Shown one piece after another: positions 49,902 through 59,965 of a DNA stretch of 64,000 bases; the first letter of the stretch is position 1; each line of letters opens with the position of its first letter. This DNA comes from an uncultured Candidatus Binatia bacterium (lineage in GTDB: Bacteria > Desulfobacterota > Binatia > Bin18): NCBI GenBank assembly GCA_958296235.1, contig OY282457.1:761769-825768 (forward strand), in the 5' to 3' direction. The translations under genes and the position numbers were made by a program. Below the pieces are notes generated by a model. It saw nothing but the letters and a program-made list of their open reading frames with translations. It was not told where the DNA came from and did not search any database.

Positions 49902-50915
49902 ATGAAGCCCCCGTTTTCTCATCGCCGTCAGGCCTTTGGCAAACTTGCCTCCATACTCCCCCGCTTCTCAGGCGTGCGGGTACTGGTCATTGGCGACCTC
50001 ATGCTCGATCGTTATATTTGGGGCCAGGTCAGCCGCATCTCACCCGAAGCGCCGGTTCCTGTTGTGCGGGTCACACGAGAGAGCCTGCACGCCGGAGGAG
50101 CCGGGAATGTGGTGACCAATATCCGCGCCCTGGGCGGCAGTGTGACGGTCTGTGGCGTCACAGGCAGGGACCAGGCCGGCCGACTCCTGCGAGAAGCATT
50201 GCAGAGACACGGCGCAGGTGTCGAGGGGATTGTGACCTGTAGTCCGTATGAAACGATTAGCAAAACCCGCATCATTGCCCACAGCCAGCAAGTCGTCCGA
50301 CTCGACCGTGACCCGAGCGATAGCCCGAGCGCGCGCGTCCGCGCGCGCCTGCGGACCTTTATCCAGCGACATATAGATGACTTTGATGTCTGTGTGGTGT
50401 CGGACTATGGCAAAGGACTGGTTGAAGCCGAGCTGCTCGACCTGTTGGCCACGCTACGGACGCAACGGGACTTTGTCTACGTGATCGATCCGAAACGCCA
50501 GAATTTCGGTCATTATCGCGGCGCGAGTCTGATCAAGCCCAATAAAGAAGAAGCGGGACAAGCCGTACAGCTCGACATTGTGAACGAGGCCGCCTTGCAA
50601 CAGGCTGGCGCCCGGCTTCTTGATCTGTGGGACGCGGAGGCCGTTCTTGTTTCTCGCGGCGAAGAAGGCATGAGCTTATTTCAACCAGATTGCCGTGTGT
50701 CCCATTTCTCAACCACCGCCCGTGAGGTCTTTGACGTCACCGGGGCAGGCGACACCGTCATTGCCGTGTGCGCGCTCGCCCTCGGGGCCGGGTCTGGACT
50801 CGAAGCCGCCACCATTCTCGCCAACCACGCGGCTGGAGTCGTCGTCGGCAAAGTTGGTACAGCAACCGTTAATCCAAAAGAATTGAAAGCAGCATTAAGG
50901 ACCCCCCAGCCATGA
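49902..50915 (+). CDS. hldA: D-glycero-beta-D-manno-heptose-7-phosphate kinase
   Basis: 337 residues, PfkB fold. Contains VLVIGDLMLDRYIWGQVSRI, EAPVPVV, HAGGAGNV and the ATP/anion motif DVTGAGDTVIA (about 275-285). This matches domain 1 of HldE. The adenylyltransferase domain is separate, at 54973-55452 on the other strand, so the bifunctional enzyme is split here (HldA/HldC). It makes heptose 1,7-bisphosphate for the ADP-heptose used by the two GT9 enzymes. Four-base overlap with yicC. Confidence 0.9.
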   Translation: MKPPFSHRRQAFGKLASILPRFSGVRVLVIGDLMLDRYIWGQVSRISPEAPVPVVRVTRESLHAGGAGNVVTNIRALGGSVTVCGVTGRDQAGRLLREALQRHGAGVEGIVTCSPYETISKTRIIAHSQQVVRLDRDPSDSPSARVRARLRTFIQRHIDDFDVCVVSDYGKGLVEAELLDLLATLRTQRDFVYVIDPKRQNFGHYRGASLIKPNKEEAGQAVQLDIVNEAALQQAGARLLDLWDAEAVLVSRGEEGMSLFQPDCRVSHFSTTAREVFDVTGAGDTVIAVCALALGAGSGLEAATILANHAAGVVVGKVGTATVNPKELKAALRTPQP

Positions 50916-51787
50916 AAAGCATGACCGGATTTGGGAACGGGAGCCTCGCCTTTTCGGGCGGACGGGCGACGGTCGATATCCGTGCGGTCAATCACCGTTT
51001 TCTTGAAATCAAACTCCACCTGCCCCGCGGCTTTCTGGCACTTGAGGATGAATTGCGGGCCCTGGTTGCCGCCCAGGTGAAGCGGGGGCGGATTGAAGTC
51101 TTCCTCACGCTCTCGGGACAGACCGCGCGCTCGTATTCAGTTGTTCCCAATATTGAGCTCGCGCGAGCGTATCTACAGGCCGCCAAGAAACTCAAGGGTG
51201 CGCTCGACCTCGGTGGAGACCTTGCTATCCAGTTTTTTATGTCCCGGCCAGAAGTATTCCAGGTCGCCGAAGCGCACCAGCCTTCCAACGCCGAAATTGA
51301 GGCGTCAAAGAAAGCGCTGCAACGCGCCCTCACTGCACTGGAGCGCCACCGGCGACGTGAAGGGAAATTTCTGCAACGCGATCTCCGAGGGCGGATTGCG
51401 ACTCTTGAAAAAATACGTCGGAGTGTCGAGCGGCGCAGCGCGCGCACCCAACAGGCCACACGCCAGAAATTGGCAGACAAGGTCACCGCGCTCTTGCCCC
51501 ATCTCGACTCTGATCGCCGGCGCGTTCTGCAGGACGTGGCGAGTCTGGCCCAAAAGAATGATATCACTGAGGAATGCGTTCGGCTCCAAAGCCACTTCGA
51601 GGCGTTCGCTGATTTCCTCCGCCTGGTAGAGCCGGTTGGTAAACGGATGGACTTTCTCCTCCAGGAGATGCAACGGGAGATCAACACGATCGGCGCAAAG
51701 GCAGATGATGCGTCCATTCGTCATCTCGTCGTTCAGGCCAAGGAAGAGGTGGAAAAAATTCGTGAACAAGTGCAAAATGTAGAATAA
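50912..51787 (+). CDS. yicC: YicC-family protein
   Basis: 291 residues. The start MKSMTGFGNG, the DIRAVNHRFLEIKLHLPRG segment and the DUF1732-type C-terminal helix (RLQSHFEAFADFL...EMQREINTIGAKA) are diagnostic. The Escherichia coli member has been reported as an endoribonuclease. It sits between hldA and gmk, the usual yicC-gmk neighbourhood. Confidence 0.92.
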   Translation: MKSMTGFGNGSLAFSGGRATVDIRAVNHRFLEIKLHLPRGFLALEDELRALVAAQVKRGRIEVFLTLSGQTARSYSVVPNIELARAYLQAAKKLKGALDLGGDLAIQFFMSRPEVFQVAEAHQPSNAEIEASKKALQRALTALERHRRREGKFLQRDLRGRIATLEKIRRSVERRSARTQQATRQKLADKVTALLPHLDSDRRRVLQDVASLAQKNDITEECVRLQSHFEAFADFLRLVEPVGKRMDFLLQEMQREINTIGAKADDASIRHLVVQAKEEVEKIREQVQNVE

Positions 51788-51790
51788 CGT

Positions 51791-52465
51791 ATGCTGGACG
51801 ATGCCGATCAACGCGCAAGCTTCTCTCGGCGTGGGATTCTTCTGATCCTGTCAGCCCCCTCTGGGGCTGGGAAAACCACCCTGGCGCATGAACTGATTGC
51901 GAGAACGGCCAACCTCGATTGGTCGATTTCGCATACCACTCGCCCTCGCCGAGTGGGGGAAGTCGACGGCGAGGACTATCACTTTGTGAGTGAGGCGACT
52001 TTTCTTTCGCTTCGGGCTCAGGGGGCCTTTGCCGAATGGGCTCAGGTCCACACAGCCTACTACGGTACGGCGCGCACGACGCTTGAGAGTACGCTCAGCA
52101 TGGGTCGAGACCTCTTGTTGGACATTGATGTCCAGGGGGCTGAACAGCTCAAGTCATGTTACCCGGAGGCCGTGCTCGTTTTTATCCTGCCGCCCTCGTG
52201 GCAAACACTGGAAGACCGCCTCCGCGCGCGGGGAACAGACGCGGAAGCGGCCATTACGCAGCGCATTCGACGTGCGCAGGAAGAGACTCGGGAGTTAGCC
52301 CGGTATGACTATTGCGTTATCAACGATCAGCTCGAGTCCGGCGTCGCCGCGTTACATGCCATTCTCTGTGCAGAAAGAATCCGCGTATCACGCCTGGACC
52401 TCTCCCCCCTGCGTATCGATTCCGCTCCCTCAACGTGCGACGCGCCACTCATAGGAACCGGATGA
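51791..52465 (+). CDS. gmk: Guanylate kinase
   Basis: 224 residues. P-loop SAPSGAGKTT (18-27), then SISHTTRPRRVGEVDGEDYHFV for GMP binding and the lid. It makes GDP from GMP and so feeds the substrate pool of the Rel enzyme, whose ATG overlaps its TGA. ATG 51791 is three bases after the yicC stop. Confidence 0.95.
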   Translation: MLDDADQRASFSRRGILLILSAPSGAGKTTLAHELIARTANLDWSISHTTRPRRVGEVDGEDYHFVSEATFLSLRAQGAFAEWAQVHTAYYGTARTTLESTLSMGRDLLLDIDVQGAEQLKSCYPEAVLVFILPPSWQTLEDRLRARGTDAEAAITQRIRRAQEETRELARYDYCVINDQLESGVAALHAILCAERIRVSRLDLSPLRIDSAPSTCDAPLIGTG

Positions 52466-54615
52466 ACCAACACCGCGACCTGGATAAAATTATTACGAAA
52501 GTCCAGTCCTATCATCCTGAGGCGAAGGTCGGCCTGATCACAGATGCGTACACGTTTTCAGAGCGTATGCATCAAGGCCAGAAGCGCCACTCTGGCGAGC
52601 CCTACTTCATCCATCCGGTTGGGGTGGCCGAAATTATTACGGATATGAAGCTCGATGTGCCGAGCGTCGTCACCAGCCTGCTGCACGATACGGTGGAGGA
52701 CACCTTAACTACCCTCGATCAGATTGAGCAGCATTTCGGTCATGAGGTCGCGGGCCTGGTCGATGGAGTGACAAAGATCAGCAAAATCCACTTCACCACT
52801 CGGGAAGAGCGTCAAGCCGAAAATTTTCGGAAAATGATTTTTGCCATGGCGCGAGATATCCGAGTTATTCTGGTGAAACTCGCCGACCGCACCCATAATA
52901 TGCGGACGCTCTCCTATCTGAGTGAGGACAAACAACGGGAGATTTCGTCGGAGACGCTGGAAATTTATGCGCCCCTCGCCCACCGTTTGGGTATCTATTG
53001 GATGAAGAGCGAACTTGAGGACAACGCGCTACGCTATATATACCCGAAGGTGCACTCTGAACTGAAGCGGAATATTATCAAGAAAAAGAGCGAGCGGAAG
53101 CAATACATTACCAAGGTCATGGGCCTCCTCAAAAAAATATTAACGGAGGCCGGCATTACAGCCCAGGTCTCCGGTCGCCCGAAACACTTCTATTCAATTT
53201 ATCAGAAAATGCAGTCTCAAAATCTGGTCTTTAGTCAGATTTATGACCTGGTCGGCTTCCGCATTGTCGTGCAATCCGTGCGCGAATGTTATCAAACGTT
53301 GGGCATCGTGCACAGTCACTGGCGCCCCGTTCCCGGCCGCTTTAAGGATTATATTGCCCTGCCCAAAGCGAATATGTATCAGTCGCTTCATACCACCGTC
53401 ATTGGCCCGTATGGGGAACGAATCGAGGTCCAGATTCGGACACGCGAGATGCATCGGGTGGCAGAGGAAGGGATAGCCGCCCATTGGACGTATAAAGACG
53501 GCCAAGGACAAGAGGAAGCGCAGCGTTTCGCCTGGCTGCGCCAAATGGTTGAGTTACAACAGCACGTCCAGGACCCGCAAGAGTTTCTGCATACGATCAA
53601 GGAAGACCTCTTTACCGAAGAAGTGTACGCCTTCACCCCGCAAGGCGACCTCAACAGTTTCCCGCGGGGCGCATCTGTGATCGATTTTGCCTACCGCATT
53701 CATTCGGAAGTCGGCAATCATTGCACCGGCGCCAGGGTCAATGGGCGTCAGGTTCCTTTGCGCTATCAGCTCCAAAACAGCGATGTTGTCGAAATCGTCA
53801 CAACCAAAAATCAATCCCCCAGCAAAGACTGGCTGAAGATCGTCAAAACCCCGAAGGCCAAGGCACGGATTCGGCACTGGCTCAAAGAAGAACAGCGAGA
53901 ACGCAGCGTTGCCCTTGGGCAAGAACTCCTTGAGCGGGAGTTAGCCCGCACTCACAGCTCGCTGGCGGCAGTGCGCAAACAACGCAGAATCGGACCGACG
54001 CTAGAGGTGCTGGGATTCAGCGATGAAGAAACCCTTTTTGCGGCCCTGGGTTATGGACAAGTGACTGTAGGCCAGGTACTCGGCCACCTCCTGCCTCAAT
54101 CCACCGCAGTGCCCGATCAGACGACGCATACCATTGAGCTTGAAAAAATCCGTCAGAAACCTTCAGCACAGGATTCCAGTGGCGTGAAGGTCGGTGGGAT
54201 CGGGAATGTCCTCATTCGGTTTGGACGCTGTTGTAATCCCCTGCCTGGGGAACGCATTGTGGGCGTTATCACGCGGGGCAAAGGCGTCACCGTTCATACT
54301 ATTGCCTGTCAGCGCCTGCTGGAAAGCGACCCCCAACGACATATTGCCGTCAGTTGGGATCCCACCGCAGAGTATGCGCGTCTCGTGAAAATCGAAGTCC
54401 TGTCCGAAGACCGGCCCGGCCTCCTGACCAGTATGAGTAAAGCGATCAGCACGGTTGGCCTCAATATCTCCAGTGCCGATGTCAGGACCCTTTCGGACAA
54501 ACGCGCCCTCAACGTATTTGAGGTCCTCATCCCGAGCGCCGACGATCTTCAGCGTGTCATGCGCAACTTGGAACGGGTGAGAGGGGTGGTCAAGGTGTCA
54601 CGCGTGGCTCCCTGA
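52462..54615 (+). CDS. relA/spoT: Bifunctional (p)ppGpp synthetase/hydrolase (Rel/SpoT)
   Basis: 717 residues from ATG 52462, which overlaps the gmk stop (ATGA); an upstream extension into gmk is not supported. HD hydrolase site LLHDTVEDT (HD 75-76, ED 79-80) is intact. The synthetase segment YDLVGFRIVVQS...GRFKDYIALPKANMYQSLH follows, then the TGS domain, the conserved RCCNPLPGE and the C-terminal ACT domain (about 645-717). With both motifs intact and only one such gene in the window it is probably bifunctional. Last gene of the LPS array. Confidence 0.93.
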   Translation: MNQHRDLDKIITKVQSYHPEAKVGLITDAYTFSERMHQGQKRHSGEPYFIHPVGVAEIITDMKLDVPSVVTSLLHDTVEDTLTTLDQIEQHFGHEVAGLVDGVTKISKIHFTTREERQAENFRKMIFAMARDIRVILVKLADRTHNMRTLSYLSEDKQREISSETLEIYAPLAHRLGIYWMKSELEDNALRYIYPKVHSELKRNIIKKKSERKQYITKVMGLLKKILTEAGITAQVSGRPKHFYSIYQKMQSQNLVFSQIYDLVGFRIVVQSVRECYQTLGIVHSHWRPVPGRFKDYIALPKANMYQSLHTTVIGPYGERIEVQIRTREMHRVAEEGIAAHWTYKDGQGQEEAQRFAWLRQMVELQQHVQDPQEFLHTIKEDLFTEEVYAFTPQGDLNSFPRGASVIDFAYRIHSEVGNHCTGARVNGRQVPLRYQLQNSDVVEIVTTKNQSPSKDWLKIVKTPKAKARIRHWLKEEQRERSVALGQELLERELARTHSSLAAVRKQRRIGPTLEVLGFSDEETLFAALGYGQVTVGQVLGHLLPQSTAVPDQTTHTIELEKIRQKPSAQDSSGVKVGGIGNVLIRFGRCCNPLPGERIVGVITRGKGVTVHTIACQRLLESDPQRHIAVSWDPTAEYARLVKIEVLSEDRPGLLTSMSKAISTVGLNISSADVRTLSDKRALNVFEVLIPSADDLQRVMRNLERVRGVVKVSRVAP

Positions 54616-54710
54616 GGAGCGTTGCGCCCGGTCTCGTCCCCTTGGTGAGCGGTGTCAAAAAGGGGGCTCAGATAAACGATTTACAGAGACAATGAGAGAG
54701 GGGAGATATT

Positions 54711-54902
54711 TTAAGCCGCCTTCACAATTTTTCCAGAACGAATACAGCGCGTGCAGACGCGCAGGCGTTGCACCGAACCGGCGACCTTTGCCCGCACGCG
54801 TTGCAGGTTCGGTAACCAGCGGCGTTTCGTCTTGTTATTTGCGTGACTCACATTATTGCCCACCGCGGGGCCTTTTCCACAAATTTCGCATCTCTGGGCC
54901 AC
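54711..54902 (-). CDS. rpmB: Ribosomal protein bL28
   Basis: 63 residues from GTG 54902, fixed by AGGAGG nine bases upstream. Begins [11 protein letters not shown] and ends with [12 protein letters not shown]; the two CxxC pairs (Cys5/Cys8 and Cys52/Cys55) make it a zinc-binding bL28. The conserved [12 protein letters not shown] core is present. The 54616-54710 gap to rel, convergent, has no gene. Confidence 0.95.
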   Translation of the reverse strand: MAQRCEICGKGPAVGNNVSHANNKTKRRWLPNLQRVRAKVAGSVQRLRVCTRCIRSGKIVKAA

Positions 54903-54972
54903 AGCCGTCCTCCTGAAAGCACCTGCATATACCACAGGCGTGACACTCGCGCAACATAAGGGGGCCGAACCC

Positions 54973-55452
54973 CTATTCCTGATAGGCGACAAGAATCCGT
55001 TCAATCAGATTTGTCGTTGAAAAGCCGGCCTGATGACGGACAGCAACGACCCGTCCACCGGCGTGTTCAACAACTTCTTTTCCCACAATAGCCTCGGGCC
55101 GCCAATCTCCCCCTTTGACCAGGATGTGGGGTTGAAGCCGACGAATCAATGCGAGCGGCGTATCTTCTTCAAACGTGGTCACATAGTCAACGACTTCGAG
55201 AGCGGCAAGCAGGGTCAAACGACTCGCTTGATCCAGAATTGGCCGTTTGTCTCCTTTCAGCCGTTTGACTGAGGCATCAGTATTAATACCAACCACAAGG
55301 ATATCGCCAAACGTCTTGGCCTGAGCCAGCGTCGAGACATGACCGACGTGTAGCAGGTCAAAGCAGCCGTTGGTAAAAACGATGCGTTTACCCTGGCGGC
55401 GCAGCCGCTCCAGTTGCTCCGCCAACCGTTCTCCAGAAAAAATCTTTTGCAT
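54973..55452 (-). CDS. hldC: D-glycero-beta-D-manno-heptose 1-phosphate adenylyltransferase
   Basis: 159 residues of the cytidylyltransferase-like fold. [15 protein letters not shown] (26-40) holds the HxGH motif (His35, His38), and DKRPI and the ISSTxL-type end, here STTNLIERI, are present. It converts heptose 1-phosphate to ADP-heptose, equal to domain 2 of HldE. ATG 55452 is preferred over GTG 55497. The gene is between lptD and rpmB, across the convergent junction from hldA. Confidence 0.9.
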   Translation of the reverse strand: MQKIFSGERLAEQLERLRRQGKRIVFTNGCFDLLHVGHVSTLAQAKTFGDILVVGINTDASVKRLKGDKRPILDQASRLTLLAALEVVDYVTTFEEDTPLALIRRLQPHILVKGGDWRPEAIVGKEVVEHAGGRVVAVRHQAGFSTTNLIERILVAYQE

Positions 55453-55506
55453 GGCGGTCCGCTGTCTCTCTGCTACTCTCCCCGAGCGAAGGGTCACGCG
55501 CCTATA

Positions 55507-57711
55507 TCAAAATGCGCTCTTTCCAGCTGACGTAATGCCAATCAAAGACAAGGAAAACCGAAACTCAACCTCATCAGGGTTCACTTTCTCAACAACCCCG
55601 AAATCAAACGCCCAACACTTCTGCGGAGAGATGACGCGAAAGAAATAGCGCGACCCGATAAACGCTTGATCATTCAGATCATAGCGCGTGAAATAGGCCG
55701 CCATCAGATATTCATTCAATCGGAGGATGCCCCGCGCGTTAAGCTCTTTCAGTAACCGGTCAGAAATCGTCCGATACGAAACACCAACGCTCGTCCGGCG
55801 CTGTAAATGACGCAGCAGTGGACTCACTTCAGGGAGGGGACGTGGGTCATTCAGAAATCCACCGATCCGAGCGGCAATCATGTCGCCTTGATCGACGTCA
55901 TACGTCGTCTCCCCCCTTATGGTAAAAAACGAGAAGGGGCGGATATGGGCGTTGATATCCATATCAGAAAAGTGCTGGTCCGTCTCACTCAGACCAAATC
56001 GCTCGCCCTCTTCTCGCAGCCGGCGGCTCGGGTCATAGGCATGGGTCACTGATAGACGAAGCAGCTCACGGACGCGGGCTTGCCGCTTGGAAGCGCCAGG
56101 CAGCGGATCAAATTTTCCAAGCAGTCTGTTTGCAACACCATACACAAAGAGACTCCGGCGGTTAATCCGGTCGAGCCCATCGTAGAGCGGCAGGTCATCT
56201 TGCCCCACCTGGGGGACATAGGAAAACGAGACCTGGGGCTCGATAACGTGCTGGAGTTTACTCACACGCCCCCAGCCGACATCGAAAACCCGCGAGAGGC
56301 GTGTGCCGAGCTCAGCCTGAAGCTGGGCCATCTCTCTGGTCTGAGTGCCTTTCAGGCGTCCAGAACCAGGCACGGTCGGTCGTCCACGAGCGCGGGAACT
56401 CATATGGTAGACCGTCTCCCGCCCCGTCGCCGTGACTGAGCCATAGACAGACCTGCCTAAGGAGAACGGGAGTGACACCCAGGGGGCAAGATCAAAGCGT
56501 TGGCCGTAGTAGCCACGATTCCGAAAGAAATGGCTGCCTTGCATGGTCACCCCAGCTTCAAGACGGTCGTTCCAGAAGCGGCGTTGGCCCTGAAAATTGA
56601 TATGCGGCAGAACCTGAAAGGCATCATTCTGATCGTTCCGCAAATCTTGATAATAACGCGCCTCGGAACGAACCTGGGCGTTTTTCCAGGTTTTCACGCC
56701 GCCCACGCGGGAGTCTGTGAATCGCCGTGAACGGAGCTGACTGTCTTCGAGTCCTGGGTGGAAGGAGATATTGAGTTCACGCAAGAAGAAGTCGTCGCTC
56801 ACAAAAAAGAGATCACTATACACCTCCACATCAGCGGCTAAACGCTGCCGATGCGTTCCCGCGACACTCCAGCGGTCAACAGGCGAGGTCGTCGAAGCCG
56901 GTCCCCGAATCTGTTCATTAAAATAGGAGGTGGAGAACTCGCCCTCGACCCGCTCACTGGGCGCATATCGGTATTCTCCCAGGAGTCCCACCCGAGAAGA
57001 GGTTTCAATATCCGCCGTGAGCGTGAGGTCCTGGCTCTTACTCACTGCCCAATAAAAAGGCTGTTCCCACTGGAAGCCACGCTTGCTCGAAAAGCTGTAC
57101 TGGGGCGCGAGCGCGCCACTTTGCCGTTCCTTGCGGACAGGAATCACCCCATAGGGGACATACAGCAGCGGGACCCCTCGAGCCCGAAAGAGTCCGCCAC
57201 GCAGTGTTCCTGTTCCACCCAGCGCAACATCAAACTCGGTCGCATCCAGCCGCCAATCCGCCCGTTCGGGGTCTTCACACTCGCATGTTGTGACTGTTCC
57301 GTCTTCAATATGATAGGTCTGCCCATATGATTTTTGGAGTTTTCTGCCTGTAATCGTATATTGACGCTGGGGCATGTGAATGATGCCATTTTCAATTTCG
57401 CCTGTTTCATCCGTGAGTTCCAGGCGCAACGCCTCGGCCTGAATGTCCCCTTGAGGGTCTCGCAGCACGACATTTCCGCGAGCCTTCAGTTCATTCCTAG
57501 TCCGGCTTACGCTCACCGTATCTGCGGTGAGCGTTGTTTGCCCCTTGGTGACAACGACGTTCCCTTGCGCGGATACTGTCTCCCCGTCCTCTTCATAGCT
57601 CAGGGAGTCGGCATTCACTTCTACGGGTTCTTGTGCGGAGGCAGTCCCTGCCTCGATGAGCCAGGCAAGCGTGAACCACAGAAGAAAACAGCAGATTCTT
57701 TGCATGACCAC
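55507..57711 (-). CDS. lptD: LPS-assembly protein LptD
   Basis: 734 residues. Signal peptide (1-26, ending ASAQ), then the LptA/OstA-like jellyroll (about 30-150: VEVNADSLSYEEDGETVSAQGNV-type strands), then the C-terminal LptD barrel (LLYVPYGVIPVR and many aromatic strands). A CEC pair near 143-145 may be the disulfide site. It inserts LPS into the outer leaflet of the outer membrane, normally with the lipoprotein LptE, which is not seen here. ATG 57711 or 57705 are both possible starts; the stop of folC lies one base ahead. Confidence 0.92.
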   Translation of the reverse strand: MVMQRICCFLLWFTLAWLIEAGTASAQEPVEVNADSLSYEEDGETVSAQGNVVVTKGQTTLTADTVSVSRTRNELKARGNVVLRDPQGDIQAEALRLELTDETGEIENGIIHMPQRQYTITGRKLQKSYGQTYHIEDGTVTTCECEDPERADWRLDATEFDVALGGTGTLRGGLFRARGVPLLYVPYGVIPVRKERQSGALAPQYSFSSKRGFQWEQPFYWAVSKSQDLTLTADIETSSRVGLLGEYRYAPSERVEGEFSTSYFNEQIRGPASTTSPVDRWSVAGTHRQRLAADVEVYSDLFFVSDDFFLRELNISFHPGLEDSQLRSRRFTDSRVGGVKTWKNAQVRSEARYYQDLRNDQNDAFQVLPHINFQGQRRFWNDRLEAGVTMQGSHFFRNRGYYGQRFDLAPWVSLPFSLGRSVYGSVTATGRETVYHMSSRARGRPTVPGSGRLKGTQTREMAQLQAELGTRLSRVFDVGWGRVSKLQHVIEPQVSFSYVPQVGQDDLPLYDGLDRINRRSLFVYGVANRLLGKFDPLPGASKRQARVRELLRLSVTHAYDPSRRLREEGERFGLSETDQHFSDMDINAHIRPFSFFTIRGETTYDVDQGDMIAARIGGFLNDPRPLPEVSPLLRHLQRRTSVGVSYRTISDRLLKELNARGILRLNEYLMAAYFTRYDLNDQAFIGSRYFFRVISPQKCWAFDFGVVEKVNPDEVEFRFSLSLIGITSAGKSAF

Positions 57712-59028
57712 CTATATTCTCTCAGGCCAGCGGTCGTGCGGACTGAGAGACCGTGGGGCAGCGCCGGCTTCGGGAAAGAGCCGCAGCACTTCGCCAACCA
57801 GGAACAACGAGCCACACACCACAATGGCATCCTGAGGTCCGGCTCGATGCAGCAGTTGTCGGCAGGCTTCCGTCGCTCCCTCAACAACGCGCACGGAACA
57901 GTTAGAAGAAAAAGCCCTCTGTACAGTATACGGATCTTCGGCGCGTGATTGCGCGACCGCTGTCAGAACAACCTCGGCAGCCGTCTGTTCCAAGGCGGCT
58001 ACCATCGGACGCCACTCCTTATCTCGCATGACCCCAAAGAGAAAAAGAGGGCACCGATTCGGGGCGAGGTCGGGGAGTTCGGCCAGTAACGCTTGCAGGG
58101 CCTGGATATTATGCGCCCCGTCAAGAATGACAAGGGGGCGCGTCGACACGATGTCCAACCTGCCCGGCCAGTGTACTGACCGTAACCCCGCCCGCAGGTG
58201 AGCCGTTGTGACCGGGAAAGAGTCTTGGAGACATTCCAGACTCGCCAAAGCAACCGCGGCGTTGCGCACCTGGAATTTTCCGTTCAGAGAGAGCTGAAGG
58301 CCCACCTGCTGAGACTGCTTGCCGCTGTAGCAGTACCGGCCGGAAGCGTCTTTCTCAAGAGTAAAATCCTGGCCATACGACAGAATCGCGCTGCCTTGAT
58401 CTCGCGCCCTCCGATATAAAACGTCACGACTCTCCTGGTCGAGCTTCCCGAGAACGACCGGGGTCGCGGGCTTAATAATCCCGCCCTTTTCACACGCAAT
58501 CTCGGCCAGAGTTGACCCCAGATATTGCTGGTGGTCAAGCCCGATACTGGTGATGATGGACACCAAGGGAGTGAGGACATTTGTGGCATCGAGTCTTCCA
58601 CCTAAACCCACTTCCACAATGGCAATATCCACACGGGCTTGGGCAAAGATATGGAAGGCCAACACCGTCATCATCTCGAACGGAGTCAACCGAATCCCCG
58701 CTGGCTCAAGGCAGGACTTGATTGCCCCCACGGTATCCACCACCTCTGGACGGGAGACCCACCGCGTGCCAATCCGAATCCGCTCACAGAAGTCCCTCAG
58801 ATGTGGAGACGTAAACAAGCCCACCCGATACCCCGCAGCGCTGAGGATGGCATGCAAGATAGCCGCGGTGGAGCCCTTTCCGTTTGTGCCCGCTATATGA
58901 ACGCTGGGGAATTGGCGCTGCGGGTCATCGCCCAGACGGAGCGCGAGCGTGGTCCGCTCAAGCTTGAGGTCCATACGCTCGACCTCAAGCCCATATAACC
59001 ACGCCAATGTATCTGAGTAGTCAGACAT
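57712..59028 (-). CDS. folC: Folylpolyglutamate synthase / dihydrofolate synthase
   Basis: 438 residues, Mur-ligase fold. P-loop AGTNGKGSTAA (46-56), then DIAIVEVGLGGRLDATNV and LDGAHN, which are signature FolC/Mur segments. It adds glutamate to dihydropteroate or folate. Follows accD with a 36-base gap, the common accD-folC order. Confidence 0.94.
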   Translation of the reverse strand: MSDYSDTLAWLYGLEVERMDLKLERTTLALRLGDDPQRQFPSVHIAGTNGKGSTAAILHAILSAAGYRVGLFTSPHLRDFCERIRIGTRWVSRPEVVDTVGAIKSCLEPAGIRLTPFEMMTVLAFHIFAQARVDIAIVEVGLGGRLDATNVLTPLVSIITSIGLDHQQYLGSTLAEIACEKGGIIKPATPVVLGKLDQESRDVLYRRARDQGSAILSYGQDFTLEKDASGRYCYSGKQSQQVGLQLSLNGKFQVRNAAVALASLECLQDSFPVTTAHLRAGLRSVHWPGRLDIVSTRPLVILDGAHNIQALQALLAELPDLAPNRCPLFLFGVMRDKEWRPMVAALEQTAAEVVLTAVAQSRAEDPYTVQRAFSSNCSVRVVEGATEACRQLLHRAGPQDAIVVCGSLFLVGEVLRLFPEAGAAPRSLSPHDRWPERI

Positions 59029-59064
59029 CCTGTCTTTCTGAATAGCAGCTTACAGGATGGCGCG

Positions 59065-59931
59065 TTATGGGGGGGAGTGAGACGCCTTTGGGGTTGAGCC
59101 AGCAGTGGGTACAGGCGTGCATAAGAGACCGAGCAGCTGGCCTAACACCCCGCGCAAATCCTTGCGCTCAACAACAAGGTCTACCATCCCATGTTCCAAC
59201 AAAAATTCTGCGCGTTGAAAACCCGGAGGAAGCTTTTCCCGGATCGTCTGTTCAATAACGCGCTGTCCGGCAAAGCCTATCAAGGCTCCTGGCTCAGCAA
59301 TATTAATGTCACCCAGCATACCCAACGAGGCGGCAACGCCACCTGTCGTCGGATCGGTCAACACCGATATATAAGGCAGCCCAGCTTCTCGCAAACGACC
59401 CAGCGCCATAGAGATCTTTGCCATCTGCATCAGCGAGAGCACCCCTTCCTGCATCCTGGCGCCACCGGAGGCAGAGAAGAAAATAACGGGCAGTTGTTCT
59501 GCGCGAGCGTGCTCGATAATCCGCGTCAGTTTTTCCCCCACAGCAGTCCCCATGCTGCCGCCGAGAAAAGAGAAGTCGAAACAGCCGAGGGCAATGCGAC
59601 GGCCGTCAAGAGTCGCCTCCCCGCAGACAACGGCCTCGGCACGCCCCGACCGACTGCGCGCATCAGCTAAGCGCTGCGCGTAAGGTTTTCGATCGGTGAA
59701 AGCGAGCGGGTCGGTGGAGTGTATATGCGGCGCATGCTCAATAAACGAGCCACGATCAACAATAGTGAGCAGCCGTTGTTCCGCGGTCAGTCGGAGATGA
59801 GCCCCACATTTGGGACAAATAAAAAGGCGACGCTCGACTTCCTTCCGAAACAAAATTTCTTGACACGTCGCACATTTGAGCCAAATCGCCTCCCCCTCCT
59901 CTTGATTCACCGGGACTGCCTGTTCCGCCAT
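59065..59931 (-). CDS. accD: Acetyl-CoA carboxylase carboxyltransferase subunit beta
   Basis: 288 residues. The N-terminal four-Cys zinc ribbon is Cys20, Cys23, Cys39, Cys42, followed by the crotonase-like carboxyltransferase domain with FFSASGGARMQEG and VLTDPTTGGVAAS. It is half of the malonyl-CoA-forming enzyme; accA is not in the window. Start ATG 59931 is where the zinc-ribbon homology begins; the frame further upstream overlaps trpA. Gap of 34 bases to trpA. Confidence 0.95.
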   Translation of the reverse strand: MAEQAVPVNQEEGEAIWLKCATCQEILFRKEVERRLFICPKCGAHLRLTAEQRLLTIVDRGSFIEHAPHIHSTDPLAFTDRKPYAQRLADARSRSGRAEAVVCGEATLDGRRIALGCFDFSFLGGSMGTAVGEKLTRIIEHARAEQLPVIFFSASGGARMQEGVLSLMQMAKISMALGRLREAGLPYISVLTDPTTGGVAASLGMLGDINIAEPGALIGFAGQRVIEQTIREKLPPGFQRAEFLLEHGMVDLVVERKDLRGVLGQLLGLLCTPVPTAGSTPKASHSPP

Positions 59932-59965
59932 ACCCGCTTCTTCCTTCCGTACTCTTCGCCTGTCG

